Assembly: GCA_030411725.1 (NCBI GenBank)
Contig: MU839830.1
Span: 186,001-250,000 of the forward strand
Source of the DNA: Echria macrotheca
Lineage: Eukaryota; Ascomycota; Sordariomycetes; Sordariales; Schizotheciaceae
Direction: 5' to 3'
Length of the DNA: 64,000 bases
In this document: piece by piece, positions 48,192 through 60,888 of the stretch
Numbering within the stretch: position 1 is the first letter of the stretch
Layout of the letters: each line of letters starts with the position of its first letter
Program-made: the position numbers and the translations under genes
Notes under the pieces: generated by a model
Told to the model about the DNA's origin: nothing
Databases searched by the model: none
Seen by the model: the letters and a program-made list of their open reading frames with translations, nothing else

Positions 48192-49346
48192 ATGCCTTCC
48201 ATAGGACCCGAGCTTCCTCCGCACCTCCAGAAGCGCAAGCGCACGCCCGAAGACGACATGTCGCACGTTGCGCCGCGCGCCAAAGCAACCCGTCGAGAGA
48301 ACCAAGATGAGATTGATCTCGATGACGGCTCTTCAGACGACGGCTTTGGACCGGGCCCCGCGCCTCCCGCTCTTGAATCACACAAGCCAACAATATCGGG
48401 ACCGTCCATAGGTCCCACCCGTCCCCCACAACCGAGCGAGCAAGACAAGAGCAGCGGTTCAACAGGCCCAAAGCCACCCATCGGACCAACCTTACCACCC
48501 TCACTATCCACAAATCAGGACGAAATCCCACTCAACGACGAATCCTCCGACTCAGACACCGGCCCGGCGCCGCCTTCGAAAATCGGCCCAGCCGCTCCAC
48601 CAACAACCAAACGCATCCTCGGCCCCGCCCCGCCCCCGGCGCCGCTCTCCGAGCGTCCGACCCAAGACCCCGACCCCGACTCCGACACAGATTCCGACTC
48701 CGACTGGGGTCCCGCGCTCCCATCCGCCGCCAACCGCCCAAGCTCCGGTCCCGCCCTTCCAACCCCCTCCGCCCTCCTTCCTCCCGAAGAACCCGCAGTT
48801 CCCAAGCGCGACGACTGGATGCTCGCCCCGCCCACAAGCAGCGGCTACCGCGCGCCCGACCCAACCAAGCTCAAAAGCCGCAAATTCGCCAGCGGCCGAT
48901 CCGCCGCGGACAAACCTTCCGGCGGCGGCGGCGGGGTAAGCAGTATCTGGACCGAGACGCCCGAGGAGAAAGCGCGGCGGATCGCCAACGCCGTCCTAGG
49001 CCGGGAAGACCCCTCAGCCTCTGCACCCTCATCGTCCACCGCAGGCAGTACCAAGAAACCTTCTTCCTCGACAAGACGTGCAGACGAGGACAAGATCCGC
49101 GCGTTCACGGAGCAGACGCGCGGACGGAGCCTGGTCGAGGAACACCAGGCCGCGAGGGACGCCGGGCGGGACCGGGCGGGGGTGCTGAAGCCCGGCGAGG
49201 AGGAGGAGGATGATCCGAGCAAGCGGGCGTTTGACTGGGAGAAGGATATGAAGGTCGGCGGGCAGATTAGCAACTCGCAGAAGCGCCAGCTGCTGAACAG
49301 GGCTGCCAACTTTGGGGGGAGGTTCCAGAAGGGTAGCTTTCTATAG
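48192..49346 (+). CDS. GPALPP-motif protein (DUF3752, GPALPP1-like)
   Basis: Single exon, 384 residues. The N-terminal half carries repeated Ile/Gly-Pro-x-x-Pro-Pro motifs: IGPELPP, IGPTRPP, IGPTLPP, GPAPPP, GPALPS, GPALPT, between acidic Ser/Asp blocks. The C-terminal DUF3752 domain runs from KRDDWMLAPPTSSGY through KRAFDWEKDMKVGGQIS to the end FGGRFQKGSFL. Proteins of this family are nuclear and found with spliceosome or chromatin preparations; function is not established. The Met at 48192 is preferred over the upstream in-frame Met because IGPELPP is the normal N-terminus of the family. Confidence 0.93.
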   Translation: MPSIGPELPPHLQKRKRTPEDDMSHVAPRAKATRRENQDEIDLDDGSSDDGFGPGPAPPALESHKPTISGPSIGPTRPPQPSEQDKSSGSTGPKPPIGPTLPPSLSTNQDEIPLNDESSDSDTGPAPPSKIGPAAPPTTKRILGPAPPPAPLSERPTQDPDPDSDTDSDSDWGPALPSAANRPSSGPALPTPSALLPPEEPAVPKRDDWMLAPPTSSGYRAPDPTKLKSRKFASGRSAADKPSGGGGGVSSIWTETPEEKARRIANAVLGREDPSASAPSSSTAGSTKKPSSSTRRADEDKIRAFTEQTRGRSLVEEHQAARDAGRDRAGVLKPGEEEEDDPSKRAFDWEKDMKVGGQISNSQKRQLLNRAANFGGRFQKGSFL

Positions 49347-51177
49347 GTAGGCCATCTGGGATTAATGAAAATGAGATGGCGCTTGCTTCACTCTGATGAC
49401 CAAATTTTATTTTCATGTGAACTGTTGAATGGGACGCCAGCAAGGCTGCTCCGGCCATGCGCAAATATTTCCCGAGAATGGCAGCTTCCCGCCGTCACCG
49501 AGCGGAGCATATCCCCTTCGACCAACCCGACTTAGGAACTAGGTACTATCCACAAGCATTCCCGGCCTTCAAGTCTTTGAATCTGTGCCCTCGCCGTGGA
49601 AAGACACCACCTTCATCCAGATAGAGAATCCCTCATGACCATTATCTCCAACCCCAAGCCTTTTCCCTCCGTCTCAGGGCCACCTCCCAGCTACGACGAC
49701 ACCGGCAATCCCAGATATACACCCCAATGAGCAGAGGCGTGTGCAGAGTCCCGAGGCAGTACTGGCACTGGCACTGGCACAAGGAGGACATGGTGAGTGC
49801 AACTGGTGGTGTCTGACAGGTATTGTACATCCCTATCCTCTCTGCAACCCACCCGGCCTTATAGCAAAAGAGTAAGTACAGTCCATCATGCGCAGTTTCA
49901 AGACCTCGCGAGGTGATTTAAATCGATCGTGTCCCGTATCAGTGCCCACCCAACCCAACTCGAGAGTCTTGTAATCCGTACCAGGAGGATAGAGGCTGAT
50001 GCTGGATGCAATAACCTCTCAACCCCTCAACCCCTTTACACGGCAACAGGGTAAACGGACTGTGTTTGTAGGGTATCAAAGGTGGTAAGAAGGTCATCTG
50101 GAGGCGCTGAGAGTGTTTTCGTGGTGTGTTGAGAAGGATGTTAGGCGGGAGAAGGATGTTAGGCGGGAGAAGGATGTTAGGCGGGAGAAGGATGTTAGGC
50201 GGGAGAAGGTATTCAAACGACATTGAACGGGTGTGAACAGGTTCGATATCCCCTCGCTATTGTTTTACATATCCGTTTCCGGATGTTATCCGCGTCGATG
50301 ATGACAGTATTGAAGGTGTACGGTAGTGGTAACAGCTTAGTACGTAGAAACTGGCTTTTCAGTAGGGTTAGATACAGCCGATCTAATGGAAGCCATAGTC
50401 GACCTGAACAAGCCGAGAAACTGGCTTTGAATCGTGCTAGATTGTCAAGTCACGTATCATCCCAGTCCGATCTAACAACATCAATGTTGATAAGTATTTA
50501 CTCGCGATTACATTGTATACTCCTCTTCGCCTATAAACACCGACCTGATTGGGATGCTAACTCCCAGCTAACTACATGTTTGACCTTCCAGCATGCCTGG
50601 CTCCATCTTCGGGAAAGACATCGACTGGCATTTATGATCATCTCCCCAGGCGTCCATGTCGCCCGTATCCTCGTAACTCCATGCTCGTCGGGACCTTGCC
50701 GTGCTTCTCAATATTGCACCCAGAATCCCCTTAAAACAGACCCACAACCGACCAACTCTGTGCTATGCATTCCGAATGACACCAGCCAAGGAAATAAATG
50801 AAACATGAAAGCGGAATCATCCCTGTTGCGGACCTTCATCTTCACCCCATCTGTAATAGGAGTCGGTATCATCCGTCCTGTAAACTCGGCCCTCCTTCCT
50901 GACCAGGTCCACGTGGCAGACGGGCTACGTCTGCACGTTCGTGGCATGATATCGAGGATCGCCAAGTACATAACCATGTAAAAGGCAGTGAGACCGATAA
51001 TTGTTGCTTGAACTTTGCATAAAATGTTACCAGTTCCGTGGTACTCGCTCCGAAGCATCCCCACGTTCTAATACACTTGGGAAAGACATATATATGGATG
51101 GAAATTTGGGTATCGATGGCGTGGATCAGATTATGAATCCTCGACACACAATGTTCCGAATTGTGTGTTCAGCCTGG
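49347..51177. other. Convergent intergenic region with an 18-bp minisatellite
   Basis: 1.83 kb between the GPALPP and RING-gene stops. It holds an 18-bp tandem repeat at 50134-50205. No coding exon was recognised. Confidence 0.6.
50134..50205 (+). repeat. 18-bp tandem minisatellite, four copies
   Basis: Unit AAGGATGTTAGGCGGGAG, four identical copies in a row. Because 18 is a multiple of three, the opposite strand reads as an open Leu-Leu-Pro-Pro-Asn-Ile repeat, but no gene context supports its translation. Confidence 0.95.
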
Positions 51178-52764
51178 TTAGCTCGACGTGTTTCTGACGC
51201 CGGCCTCGAGATTCGATGGTGTAATGGCCGGGTTGGCTCCCGAAGCCGTTGGCGCATCAGACCGAGACCGATTTTGCGCATGCATGCGGAACGCCGGAAA
51301 AGCAGACCTAAAGTTGGAAAGCAGACCACCAGACTGTGGCTGCGAGCTTCTCGTCGAAGACTGAGCCGGAGCAGAGGGCGATGTTGGGGAAGGCGCGGCG
51401 TTTCCTCGCCTGAACCTGCTCAAAAATCCTCCCCCGCCCCCTTCCGAGTGTCCAGAGCGAGGAGAGGGTTGCGTAGCATACGAGTTGATCGAAGCTTGGT
51501 TGCCAACCATGTAGTGCGCAGTAGGCACCGGTCTGCCACCACGCCCAATGCCGAAGAAAGCATGCCGCGGTCGGCCGGGAAGATTCATCCTAGCGTTGCC
51601 GTCATTTGGAAGCGATACAGCAATGACACCGGGCGAGCTGCTGTCACCCGCCTCAGCTGCAGGAGGCCTAGGCTTAGGCGTGTAATAATCAGCCTTGCAG
51701 AGCGGGCAACACGCCCTTCGGCTGGTCAACCAAGGATCGAGACAGGCGGCATGGAACGCGTGCCCGCATGTCAAACCGCGTACGTCATCATCGTCTTCAA
51801 GTGTGTCGATGCAAATCGCGCAGGTATCTCCTGAGGTTCCCATACATTCAGGGGGCAGGGCGGCATTGATATGTTCGTCGTCCTCATCGTCTTCGTCGTG
51901 CGAGGCCCGGTTAGGGTCTTTGGACAGAGTCGCGGATTCAGATATGGTGGGAACGAGGTGAGCATCCGTAGAGGTTCTGGGAGGCGCCTGTACCGTGCTC
52001 GAGGTGCTTTCCTTTGGCGCGTGCTTCGGGGTTTGCTTTTCCGTCGCGGCGGCGTTTGCGCTAGTTGTCGGCCTGTCTTCCGACGAAGCGTGTTCTTTGG
52101 ATGGAAGTTCAGGGACCACACCATCCTCGTCACGAAGACTGGCCGCGCGACTTGGGGGTGCCGAAACACCACCCCGAGTCGGGAGGCCCTCTTGCGCACG
52201 GCTTGCAACCCAGCTCTTGTACTTCATCATGGGGAACTTCTCGTTGACTTCATCCATGGTCATCAGTTTCTTTTCGCGACGTCGACGGTGTGGTCGAGGC
52301 ATATTCTCCATATTAATAGGCTCGCCGTCTTCGTTCAAGCGCATCTGCCGACTCCGGGCATTGTACCTAAAGCAATACTTTACGCCGACAATGATCCTAC
52401 GCAACCTGTGTCAAAAACGCTCTCTCGGCAGCTGCACAACCAGCGAGACTCACCACAGGTTGGTGAAGACAACACCGAAACCGAGGGCGACAAAGAACAG
52501 CAACGGGGACGAGTTATTTCCCTGATTATTGTTATTATTGCCCGGGGGTCCGCCGTTGTTTCCAGGTCCGGGGCCATTAGCAGTCGTCTCGGCGGAGGAT
52601 GTGCTGCTGAGGGTCGGTGATGCCGTCGCAGTGGACGAGGCGGGCGGGCCTGTCGGCGTGGGCGTGGCGGAGGGATCGGATGAAAGCGACGAAAGCGCCG
52701 TGGACGCCGCCTGCCGTACCACAAGCCGTATCCCCTCGGCGACGACTGGATTGAGGAATGCCAT
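51178..52764 (-). CDS. RING-H2 single-pass membrane E3 ubiquitin ligase
   Basis: Exons on the minus strand: 52764-52454 and 52396-51178; 509 residues. A Ser/Thr/Pro-rich N-terminal segment with an Asn-rich run precedes one TM helix (SPLLFFVALGFGVVFTNLW, ending at the splice junction), then WIIVGVKYCFRYNARSRQMR and a long disordered acidic region. The RING-H2 motif is CAICIDTLEDDDDVRGLTCG, HAFHAACLDPWLTS, then CCPLCK: C3H2C3 ligands all present. The tail has Gly-rich and Ser/Arg-rich parts. The architecture matches PA-TM-RING-like or Tul1-like fungal ligases without a PA domain. The likely role is endomembrane ubiquitination; substrates unknown. Confidence 0.9.
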
Positions 52765-55700
52765 TGTTTCGCGTGTCGGCAGATGCCAAAACAAAGGCTA
52801 CTGTGTGTCCGGTGACGATAGGCACAATCTACCGTCGCTGGTTGTCCATCGGGTGGTTGCTGCTGTGCTGCGCCTGGGCATGGACAGTTAGCCGCCGAAT
52901 GTCCGTACTTGCGCCCGACCGGCCGGTAGACCAAAGGGACTAGTCGGCTGGGCCCGGGGGCGACTGCGTCGAGGGCTGCACGTCTTTTTAAGTGAATCCC
53001 GAGATGGACGGGAGACACTGGCGATGCCCGGCCGAGGCGAATTGTTGGAGGGTGATGAGCTCAGAGGTGGAGAAAAGGCTGGCCAGGAAGACGTGCCGTA
53101 CTTGAGAGAAGGGCGAAACGGCGAGGAGAGGAAATTGTTAGAGCACCACCCTGCTGAAGCAGGAGGGGGTGGGAAGGAAGCGGGCTGTGCTGGCCGTGTG
53201 GCCCGGGCCCAGATGCTCGCAGAAGGCCCAAGAGCAGCCAAGTCGCTTGCAGGGATGCGCTGCTCGACAAGGGAAAGGGGCGAGGGAGGAGGGAGGGGTC
53301 CGGAACAGGCGGAATGAACAAGGAGCCGGCTGGCGATTTGGAAAGTCAAAAAGGTGGCCACCCTCCCCGACACCCTTTCCGTCGAGAACCAAGCCGCAGA
53401 GCGTACGGATTACTGGTGAGAGCGTATTGCCGGCACGTCAGTTCATCGTCTGTCGTGCGCCAGGCGCTCAGGTTGCAGCAAGTGTGAGATCACACAGCCA
53501 ATCAGCCGTGCGGGCGTCGGCGAGAAAACCAGAACTGGCTTTCGCTGAGGGCCTTTGATTCCATGTCCAACTGCCTTCCTCCGCCCATTTCCTGGTTTTT
53601 AGCTGAAACCTTGCGAGTTGGTACCGCGGAGGAAAGCAGGCACGGCGCTCCGTCACCAGGAATCGTCACCTCGCGAGGCCGCATTCGGGCGGGAGTCGCC
53701 AGTAGTGCCCTCCAGCGGGCACCGTGGGGTCCGAGACTTCCAGCCATGCTTGATATTTCCGTGTTTTACACATGTTCATCCCTTTTCTTTGTCCAACGCG
53801 ATGCCCCTCCATCTGGGCGACCAATTGGATTTGAAAAGGGCCATTATCGATCACCCCATTGCACCCGGCAAGCCTACCATTAGTTATTCCCGACGCATTC
53901 TGAGAGCGGCCCAGCAGTCCTCCTCTATCTCTGATCTTCTTGGGCTGACGGGTCATCTGGGTTTGGAGATCGATAGGAGGTATTTACCCTGGGAATTCAT
54001 GCAACCCAGCCCAAGATGTGTGCCGGGAAACACATGCATCAATGTTGCTTTCAATGTCTGACGCGCGGTTGATCTGTTGAAATGCGGGCGGCTAAGGAGA
54101 CTGTCTCATATATTAGAGCTTTCCCACTTGCCGTATAGTGGAAGGGAGTTTCTGTGCACGCATGGCGACTCGTGATATCCCTGGAACTGTAGGACAGTCT
54201 CGTTTATCGACGCCGCGATAAATTTCCGACGAGAGGATTTCAAGAGCGGTGAAGGCAAAGAATGAGACCGCAGTGTACCATGCCGCTGGGACACTTGTAA
54301 GTTGGCGCTGCACGATATCGGAGCACCGATTGTTTGTTTGCGCACCAGTTCGCCAGCCTAGCGCGACACATCATCAGCATGTATCCCAACAAGGCCAGGT
54401 AGGCCGTGTGAGGAACAGCAAGATGTCGGTGGTTGGCCAACACGCGGGTCGTTTGTAGAGGCCGCGTCCGGTCGTGATGGCATCGGCCAATACCCAGGAG
54501 GTCGTGGCGCGGTGGCTTGCTTGAGAATCTTCAGCTTGACCCCTAACTGTGTTGCAGCAAGCTACCTGCTGTGTTCCATGACGGTAAACACTCAGGAGGC
54601 TCACGGCATCCAGATATTCAATATCAGATACCCAGCCTCACCACGTTCGTAGATTTCGTTATTGATGTTCCATGGTCAATGATGGACTATTTTCGGATAC
54701 GCCATCTTATCGATCCGTGCTCTTGCTTTGCAAGAGGCAGGCACTACGAGGCCGGAGGATTAGGGGTACCAGCAGTCACGCGGTGACGGTACGGTCAGTT
54801 AAAGTACTCTTTAACAGTGGTGCCAGCCACACCAGCCTCCAACACGATGTCGCTCTACACAGTAACAAGGCCGCGACCCCTGCCATTGCCAAAACTTGCA
54901 CTTGCTTCCGGGGCTTGTTCCAACCACGCCCAACCTCCACAACAAGGTCCAAAGACGCATTCCGTCACGAAATAACGATAACGACCGTGGTTCCAAGGCC
55001 ACGTCGCAGGCCGGAGAATTGACCGCGCAGGGCCGCCCAGCTGGGAACGGAGATTGAGGCAAAATGGCTCTGGTCGAGCCGCATCGTATGTCGGCAATCA
55101 TCCAGTTGGTCCAAGTCACGCCTCCCGTCCTTCATGCCTTGTTACGATCCGCCGCATCCTGTTGGCCAGCTTGGGGGTATATCCCGCTGTGTCAATGAGG
55201 ATCGGCTTATTAAGACGAAGCTCAGGGGCGCCCCTTTGATGCTTCCCCGGGATCCGAAAATTCCTTCAAAGATGCTTGATAGGTCCCTAGATGTCGAAAA
55301 TCCGAGCTGGACGGTTCGTCGACTTCGTTGGTGATCGCCTTTCGGTCGAGGCTGAAGGCCATCGCGCGTCAACGCCCGGATCGGTCTTGTCAAACTCCGT
55401 CCAAGAGGCTTGGCCTGCCACCCCACACGCACGGAAGGCGGGGGTGGGGTCTTGGGTTTTGCCACGCCCAAACTTGCTCACCACACTTCACCACCTTCGT
55501 GCTGATGCCTTCAGTTAGTACCTATCAGCCCCGGCGAAAAAAAAAATTGGACGCATCGGGTTGCCGACCTCGCCGGGCAGCAATTTTGAGGCGGAGCCAT
55601 TTGGGACGCGTAAGTGTAAGTTTACTGAGGCTTATGAGCTACGAAGAACATACACTTGCCCGCGCTAGCAAGTTGTGGGAATAACAGAACTTTTGAAAGT

Positions 55701-57182
55701 TCACCTTGATTGCCTCATCCTTTGGGAGGGAACGAAGGTCTTGGCCAATGTCTCAACTACTCGTGTGACCTGCGCGCCACGACACACCGAGGTCTGCGGC
55801 TGCTCTCGTCAGCAGACAGCGAAAGCGGTGCTTTTGCATTTGGAATTGAGGACCCCGAGATCCAGTGCCTCCTTTCTCGCAGAGAGGTGTACAGCGGAAA
55901 GGGTACGCAGTGCGGTTTCGGTCATAGGCATCATACGAGCATAGTTACGTTCTTCACATGTCGGATACGGTCCCCGCAGTCGACCGAAAAGGGCCTAGTT
56001 ATTATCTAGGGGAGAAAAGAAGACGTCCTCCTGTCTTGGAGATAGCCGATATGGAACTTTACTTTTTTGATTACGGAGGATGGTTAGACAATATGCACTG
56101 CCGTGTATCACACCCTCTTTTTAATCGAAATCACCCACGCACGCTGCATGGCCGTTATGTCGTGTCCAGATCCCGGATTGAACACGTTCATGCCTTCCAC
56201 CAAGAGCAAAGCGGCAGTCTGAACCATCACTCATCGCTGCGCATATCTGCCTGTCGTATGAAAGGCTTTCGTTTTTTGCTCGTCAGACTTTGATAACTAG
56301 AAAACAGGCTGTGAAAAACTGAGGTCACCATCTTGTCACTGCAAATTCCCGAGGCTAAGCAGCTTGTAAGTGGCAAACCCGCCTCCCGAAGCATTTTGAC
56401 GGTTATCCGTACAGTAATAAGTACATGACTGTAGGGCACGAGACTACGTAGGGTACGTATGCATACAGCAGCAGATAGGAAATATTACAGCGGGGATCGA
56501 ACAACGGGGGTGCAGCAGAGGTTCACGGTTAGCTGTCCCAGCGTGGCACGGATACCTACCTACCTACCAGATACCGCCTACCCCTTTTTTTTCTTTCTTC
56601 CTTTTGCTCACCAACAACCCCCCGTACCGCCTCCCATAGGACATACCGAACATGGGAGGGAGAAGCCAGCAGTCATCAAAGCACAGACTTCCTTAGACCC
56701 GAAGCAGGTATCCTGACACGTATATCCATCGACCAGTAGTTTGGTTGGTAAGCTTTGCGATGGACATGTGTTGCTGTTCCACGACAGTTTAACACACCCA
56801 GCGAAAATTGGTTGCGGCGGAAATGATGAGCCCAAGACTTGGAGGATGCGATCGAGCTCATCCGTAGCTGAATCGCTGTCATACATGGCACGGCGTTTTC
56901 GAGCTCATCATCTGAGACTAAAGACTAGACTACTGACAAGGCTGCATGGACCTGTGCTTCCCGATCAATATATTGCTGGCACGCGGTCAATGAATGGTCA
57001 ATGTGTTTTTGGCGAGTGCGAGATCGGAGTCGACATGCTGTAAGAAGTACACCCTCCGTATTTTGGTGTCACTCCCCCAGTTTTGTTTGGAGATATCACG
57101 GTAAACAAACATCTGTGGCCCCTTTTGAGGAGACAGCGCCATTCAAGACTGGGGAAGCTATGTGGAATTATGACTGCCCCAA
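52765..57182. other. Gene-free 4.4-kb region
   Basis: No frame longer than about 150 codons and no recognisable family. The left end should hold the RING-gene promoter. A minus-strand stretch at 54110-54460 has short hydrophobic frames, but they shift between frames and are not supported as a gene. Confidence 0.5.
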
Positions 57183-60154
57183 TCATTTGACAAGGGGAAA
57201 GTACACCTTGACCTCGACCTCGTTCGCCCAGCCGCTGTGTAGACCCATCTCCTTCCAAGCCGCCTCGACGTCGATCCGGAGAACGTGCCGGTCGATATCG
57301 TCGACCGAGACGGTATGTGGTGGGAGAGGCTGGCCTTGAATGGTCGCCATAAAATCCTGCTCGATGGACAGCCCAGGTAGTGTTGAGATGTATATGCCTT
57401 GTTACGGTCCGTTAGCAAAGCTCGCCCTGTTTGATATAACATCAACGAGGGGATATCTAACCTAGAACACCGAGCGCCTTGAGCGTGGTGTCGACAAACA
57501 GCCTGCCGTTCTCGAGCACCGTGCACTTGGTACTGAGGATGGCGGCACAACCCGTCATCTTTCCGACAAGCCCGAGGTTTGTGACCGACAGTTTGTCTCC
57601 GGACGGAGCCTCGAACGACGTCAGAGGAAAGGCACAGAGAATGTCATAGCCCTGCACACCAACGGAGACCGTGACCAGTGACCCGGCTGAGCCGGGTGCC
57701 AGAGGAGCCGACACCTGCCCGGTCCGGTGTGAACGCACGACATACTCGAGCTCCGACAGAACGCCAGAGAAGCGCGAGAGGTGAATAAGCTCCGTCAGCG
57801 GCTGGGATGAGACGTTAAAGATACCAAGGATGGGCGTCCCCGTTGCGGCCCGGCCATGATACGCGCCGACCTTGAGCAGCGAGAGATCCTCATAGCTGGT
57901 GTAGGGGTCGATAGCCCGTCCCACCACACTCGGCCTAAACACAACCGTCTTTCCCCGCGTAGTCACTCCAGTGATCTCCCGGATCAGGTCGATGTTGTGG
58001 TGTCCCGGCACGTCGGTGATGTATACCGGCCCGCCGCTGACGCAGCGGGCTGCGGCGTGGAATTCAGAGAAGGGATGTGCCGTTTGGAACATATCCCAGT
58101 CGGCCACGACGTTGAGGTGCATCGTCAGCAGGCTGTTGTAAGCGTTAGCCCATATGTGCCAGGGGTGGGACGACGGCACGTTGGGGAAGTAGTCGTCCGA
58201 GTTCCGCACGACCATGGCCGGTTTGTTGTTGGGAAGCTGGGAGGAGAAGAGCATCTGCGGTGCTTGTGACATGCAGGATATGACCCTGTTGCCGAAGAAT
58301 CGGAGGGAGGCGAGACCCCATTCTTGGATGTAGGTATGTATCAAGTCCCTCCTTTCCTTGGAGGACACCAATGTATCCAGCAGGTATTGGCCATCCGTCT
58401 TGACTCCGTCGATACCGCTGTCCGAGAGAAATTGGTAGAAGTCGTGATAAAACCTCTTGACGTCGTCTTGTGCCACCACAGTCATGGTCGAGTCGATGGG
58501 GAGATTTCGAGGGTCTACGTCTTCGCGGACTACATTGACGGTGCTGTACTTCTTGGCCAGCTCGCCGGCAGGAGCCAGCCCGGCCCAGTATCCAAGTATT
58601 GTATGCCAGACGGCAATGTGCTGAATGCTTCGATGCTTCCCGCGAATGTCGGAGACGAGACCCTTCAGCCCTTTCGGAAATGCTTTGGGTTCAGCTTCGA
58701 ACCCATTCCACCCATATTGCCACTGCCCATCTCCTCGATAGTCTATATCCTGCCAGTTGTCGTCTATGATCAGGCTGGCTACATTAATACCGTTGTCGGC
58801 GAGAATATCCAGCGCACTCAGCACCGTTTCGTGACTAAGCTTCTGCCCGAGAGCATTCCACGTGCCTAGGCGTGCAGGCGTGTTAGCCAAGACCCGAGCA
58901 GATATCCATCAGGGGATTGATTGCTCACAATAACCCAAGCCATCATACCAGTTCTCATACCACTCGATCCGGGCGGTACCGTCACTCGGAACAGTTGGGG
59001 CATCGGAATTAGACTCGGCCGGAGAAGTGGAAGCCACCAGGCCGCGAGCATGATACATCACAGCGGCGCTTGCTCCCTCAAAGGTGTCGCCTATGGCCAC
59101 CAAGACTGTGCCCTTGCCGTGTTGCATAGAGTCGTTCCGCAGCTATACCGGATCAGCCTATCGAGCGAGTAAAGCCCTGACATGTGGTGGCGCGTAAACC
59201 TACGTGTAAGTTTACTTTGCCGGAATCACTGCTCCGCAATAGAGTAACGACATTACCGATACTGACACCCAGCAGAGCGAGATGCTTGCCGTTGGGTGAC
59301 AAGAATGAGCAGAAGATGGCATCCTTATCAAGATTGAACTCCGACCTCCCATGCCTCGGCGCCAGCCACGGGTACCAGAGCCTGGCTAGGGCGAACCATC
59401 TACTGCTGATCAGCGGTAGGTCGAGCACCACTGATCAGTTACCTTACCTGAGAAACCCACCCCAAGGAACACCCAGTGAAACATCGGAGAAAGCCGAAGT
59501 AGCTTTGTCAGAGCCAGACCTCGCTCCATCCACCGATGCTTGGACAGACCACAGGCGAGTATTGGGGCACTGGCTCATGTGAGATTTCCAACTGAGATTG
59601 GGATTCAAATCTGATATAATATCGGGAAGGTCCTCTGCATCTCCCTCGTGGATCGGAGGACGATTGATGATGACGGTACCATCTTTCAGACCTTGCTCGT
59701 CCCGGATCCATCTCCAGGCATGGTCGGATCTTTGGCGAAACTTGACAGTGAAGTTTAACGACGACTTGATACTCGAGACTGTACATCTGAAGTAAAGTCG
59801 TGCAGGTGAACCGTTATCGTCCTGGAGCGCTTCCGAAAAGACCGCCTGCTCACTTGGAACCAGTTCCGACTCGGACCACTCGTCGGTTCCGTCGTCGACG
59901 TTGGAATGCCAGAGTGAAAGTTGCCAGGGCTCTTCTCTCAGACCAACAGGAACCTCGAGCACGGCAGTAAAATCCACGTCGTGGTTTTGGACCTGGGAAA
60001 TCTGGCCCAGAGGCGGATAGGTCGCGATAAAAGCTACCATTTCGTTGGGAACCGTCTGAGGAGCGAGCCGCTGCTTGGGAATGAAGTCGGCTTGGAAGAC
60101 AGCTTCTGCTCCAACAGGCTCTGACATAGCTGACATAGCTGACGGGGCTCCCAT
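57183..60154 (-). CDS. Raffinose synthase / seed-imbibition (GH36) family protein
   Basis: Exons on the minus strand: 60154-59448, 59399-59204, 59142-58929, 58865-57462, 57397-57183; 911 residues. The N-terminal beta-sandwich begins around VAFIATYPPLGQISQV. The catalytic barrel has DGLGYCTWNALGQKLS, IIDDNWQD, DSGIDGVKTDGQY (probable nucleophile Asp) and MHLNVVADWDMFQTAHPFSE with CVSGGPVYITD. The C-terminal domain ends HSGWANEVEVKVYFPLVK. Related enzymes are plant raffinose synthases and alkaline alpha-galactosidases; fungal members are uncharacterised, and activity on alpha-galactosides is an inference. No signal peptide, so probably intracellular. Three near-N-terminal Met codons (60154, 60136, 60127) leave the exact start open. 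All junctions keep phase. Confidence 0.9.
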
Positions 60155-60888
60155 CCAAAACTTGAGCTGGAGCGAGAAATTTAAGAATATCAGGGAGGGG
60201 GAAGTCGGGTATCTTAGAGAGAGCAGCTCGGGTAAGCTCCTTCCAGAAGCTGTTCACTCTATTGGTGGAAACCTGCTCAGACATGTGACTTGTGGTCTTG
60301 GTCGACAAGCCAGATGACCTTGTCAAAAGATAGTTCTAGTGAAGCATACTACGCCAAAGATCAAGGTGACCAATTTAAGAAGCCTCGATCAATCGATACA
60401 GCCTCGAGTCGCTTCGTTGCGCGCTTTGGGGCTGAAGATAAAGGAGAAGGGAGTGAGTGAGAACCCCTCTTGGGTTGCCGAGTCCTCATCCTGATGCGCA
60501 CCCAACTAAATTCAGTTGTTGATGGAATTCGGCTGGCAATATTCTGCGACAAGGTTCTGGCGCAATACGCCCTATAACCCTACCAGAAAGCTGTTTGGGG
60601 CTTTCTCTTACAACCGTTATACCACAGGCCTCGCAGCTCCTGCCAGGAAGACAGCTCCAAGCTCAATTGTTGACGTCTTTTGAAGGTGCGGATATTTAAA
60701 GTGGGCCGAGGAGCTTTTGGCGAATAAGCTCGCGGCAAGTTTCAGATGACTCAGCAGGATTGTGTGGCAGTCTGGCCGGGTGCCCGGGCCTTCCCGAGCT
60801 TGTGAGGCAAAACTCTCATCCAAGCATCTGCTGTCTTCCTGCAAACCGCTCAATCCGCCTTCTCTCCTCCGCCCTCCCACCGTCCTCC
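60155..60888. promoter_or_regulatory. Divergent promoter GH36 / MPP-beta
   Basis: 734 bp between two start codons; no other feature recognised. Confidence 0.5.

Noticed and set aside
50134..50223. Short Pro/Leu/Asn repeat protein on the minus strand
   Set aside because: It is a translation of the 18-bp minisatellite.
54110..54460. Hydrophobic minus-strand frames, possible membrane-protein relic
   Set aside because: The similarity to membrane segments jumps between frames with no splice sites; not enough to call a pseudogene.
56488..56520. tRNA-like T-arm word (GGGGATCGAAC)
   Set aside because: No pairing T-stem, anticodon arm or acceptor stem around it.
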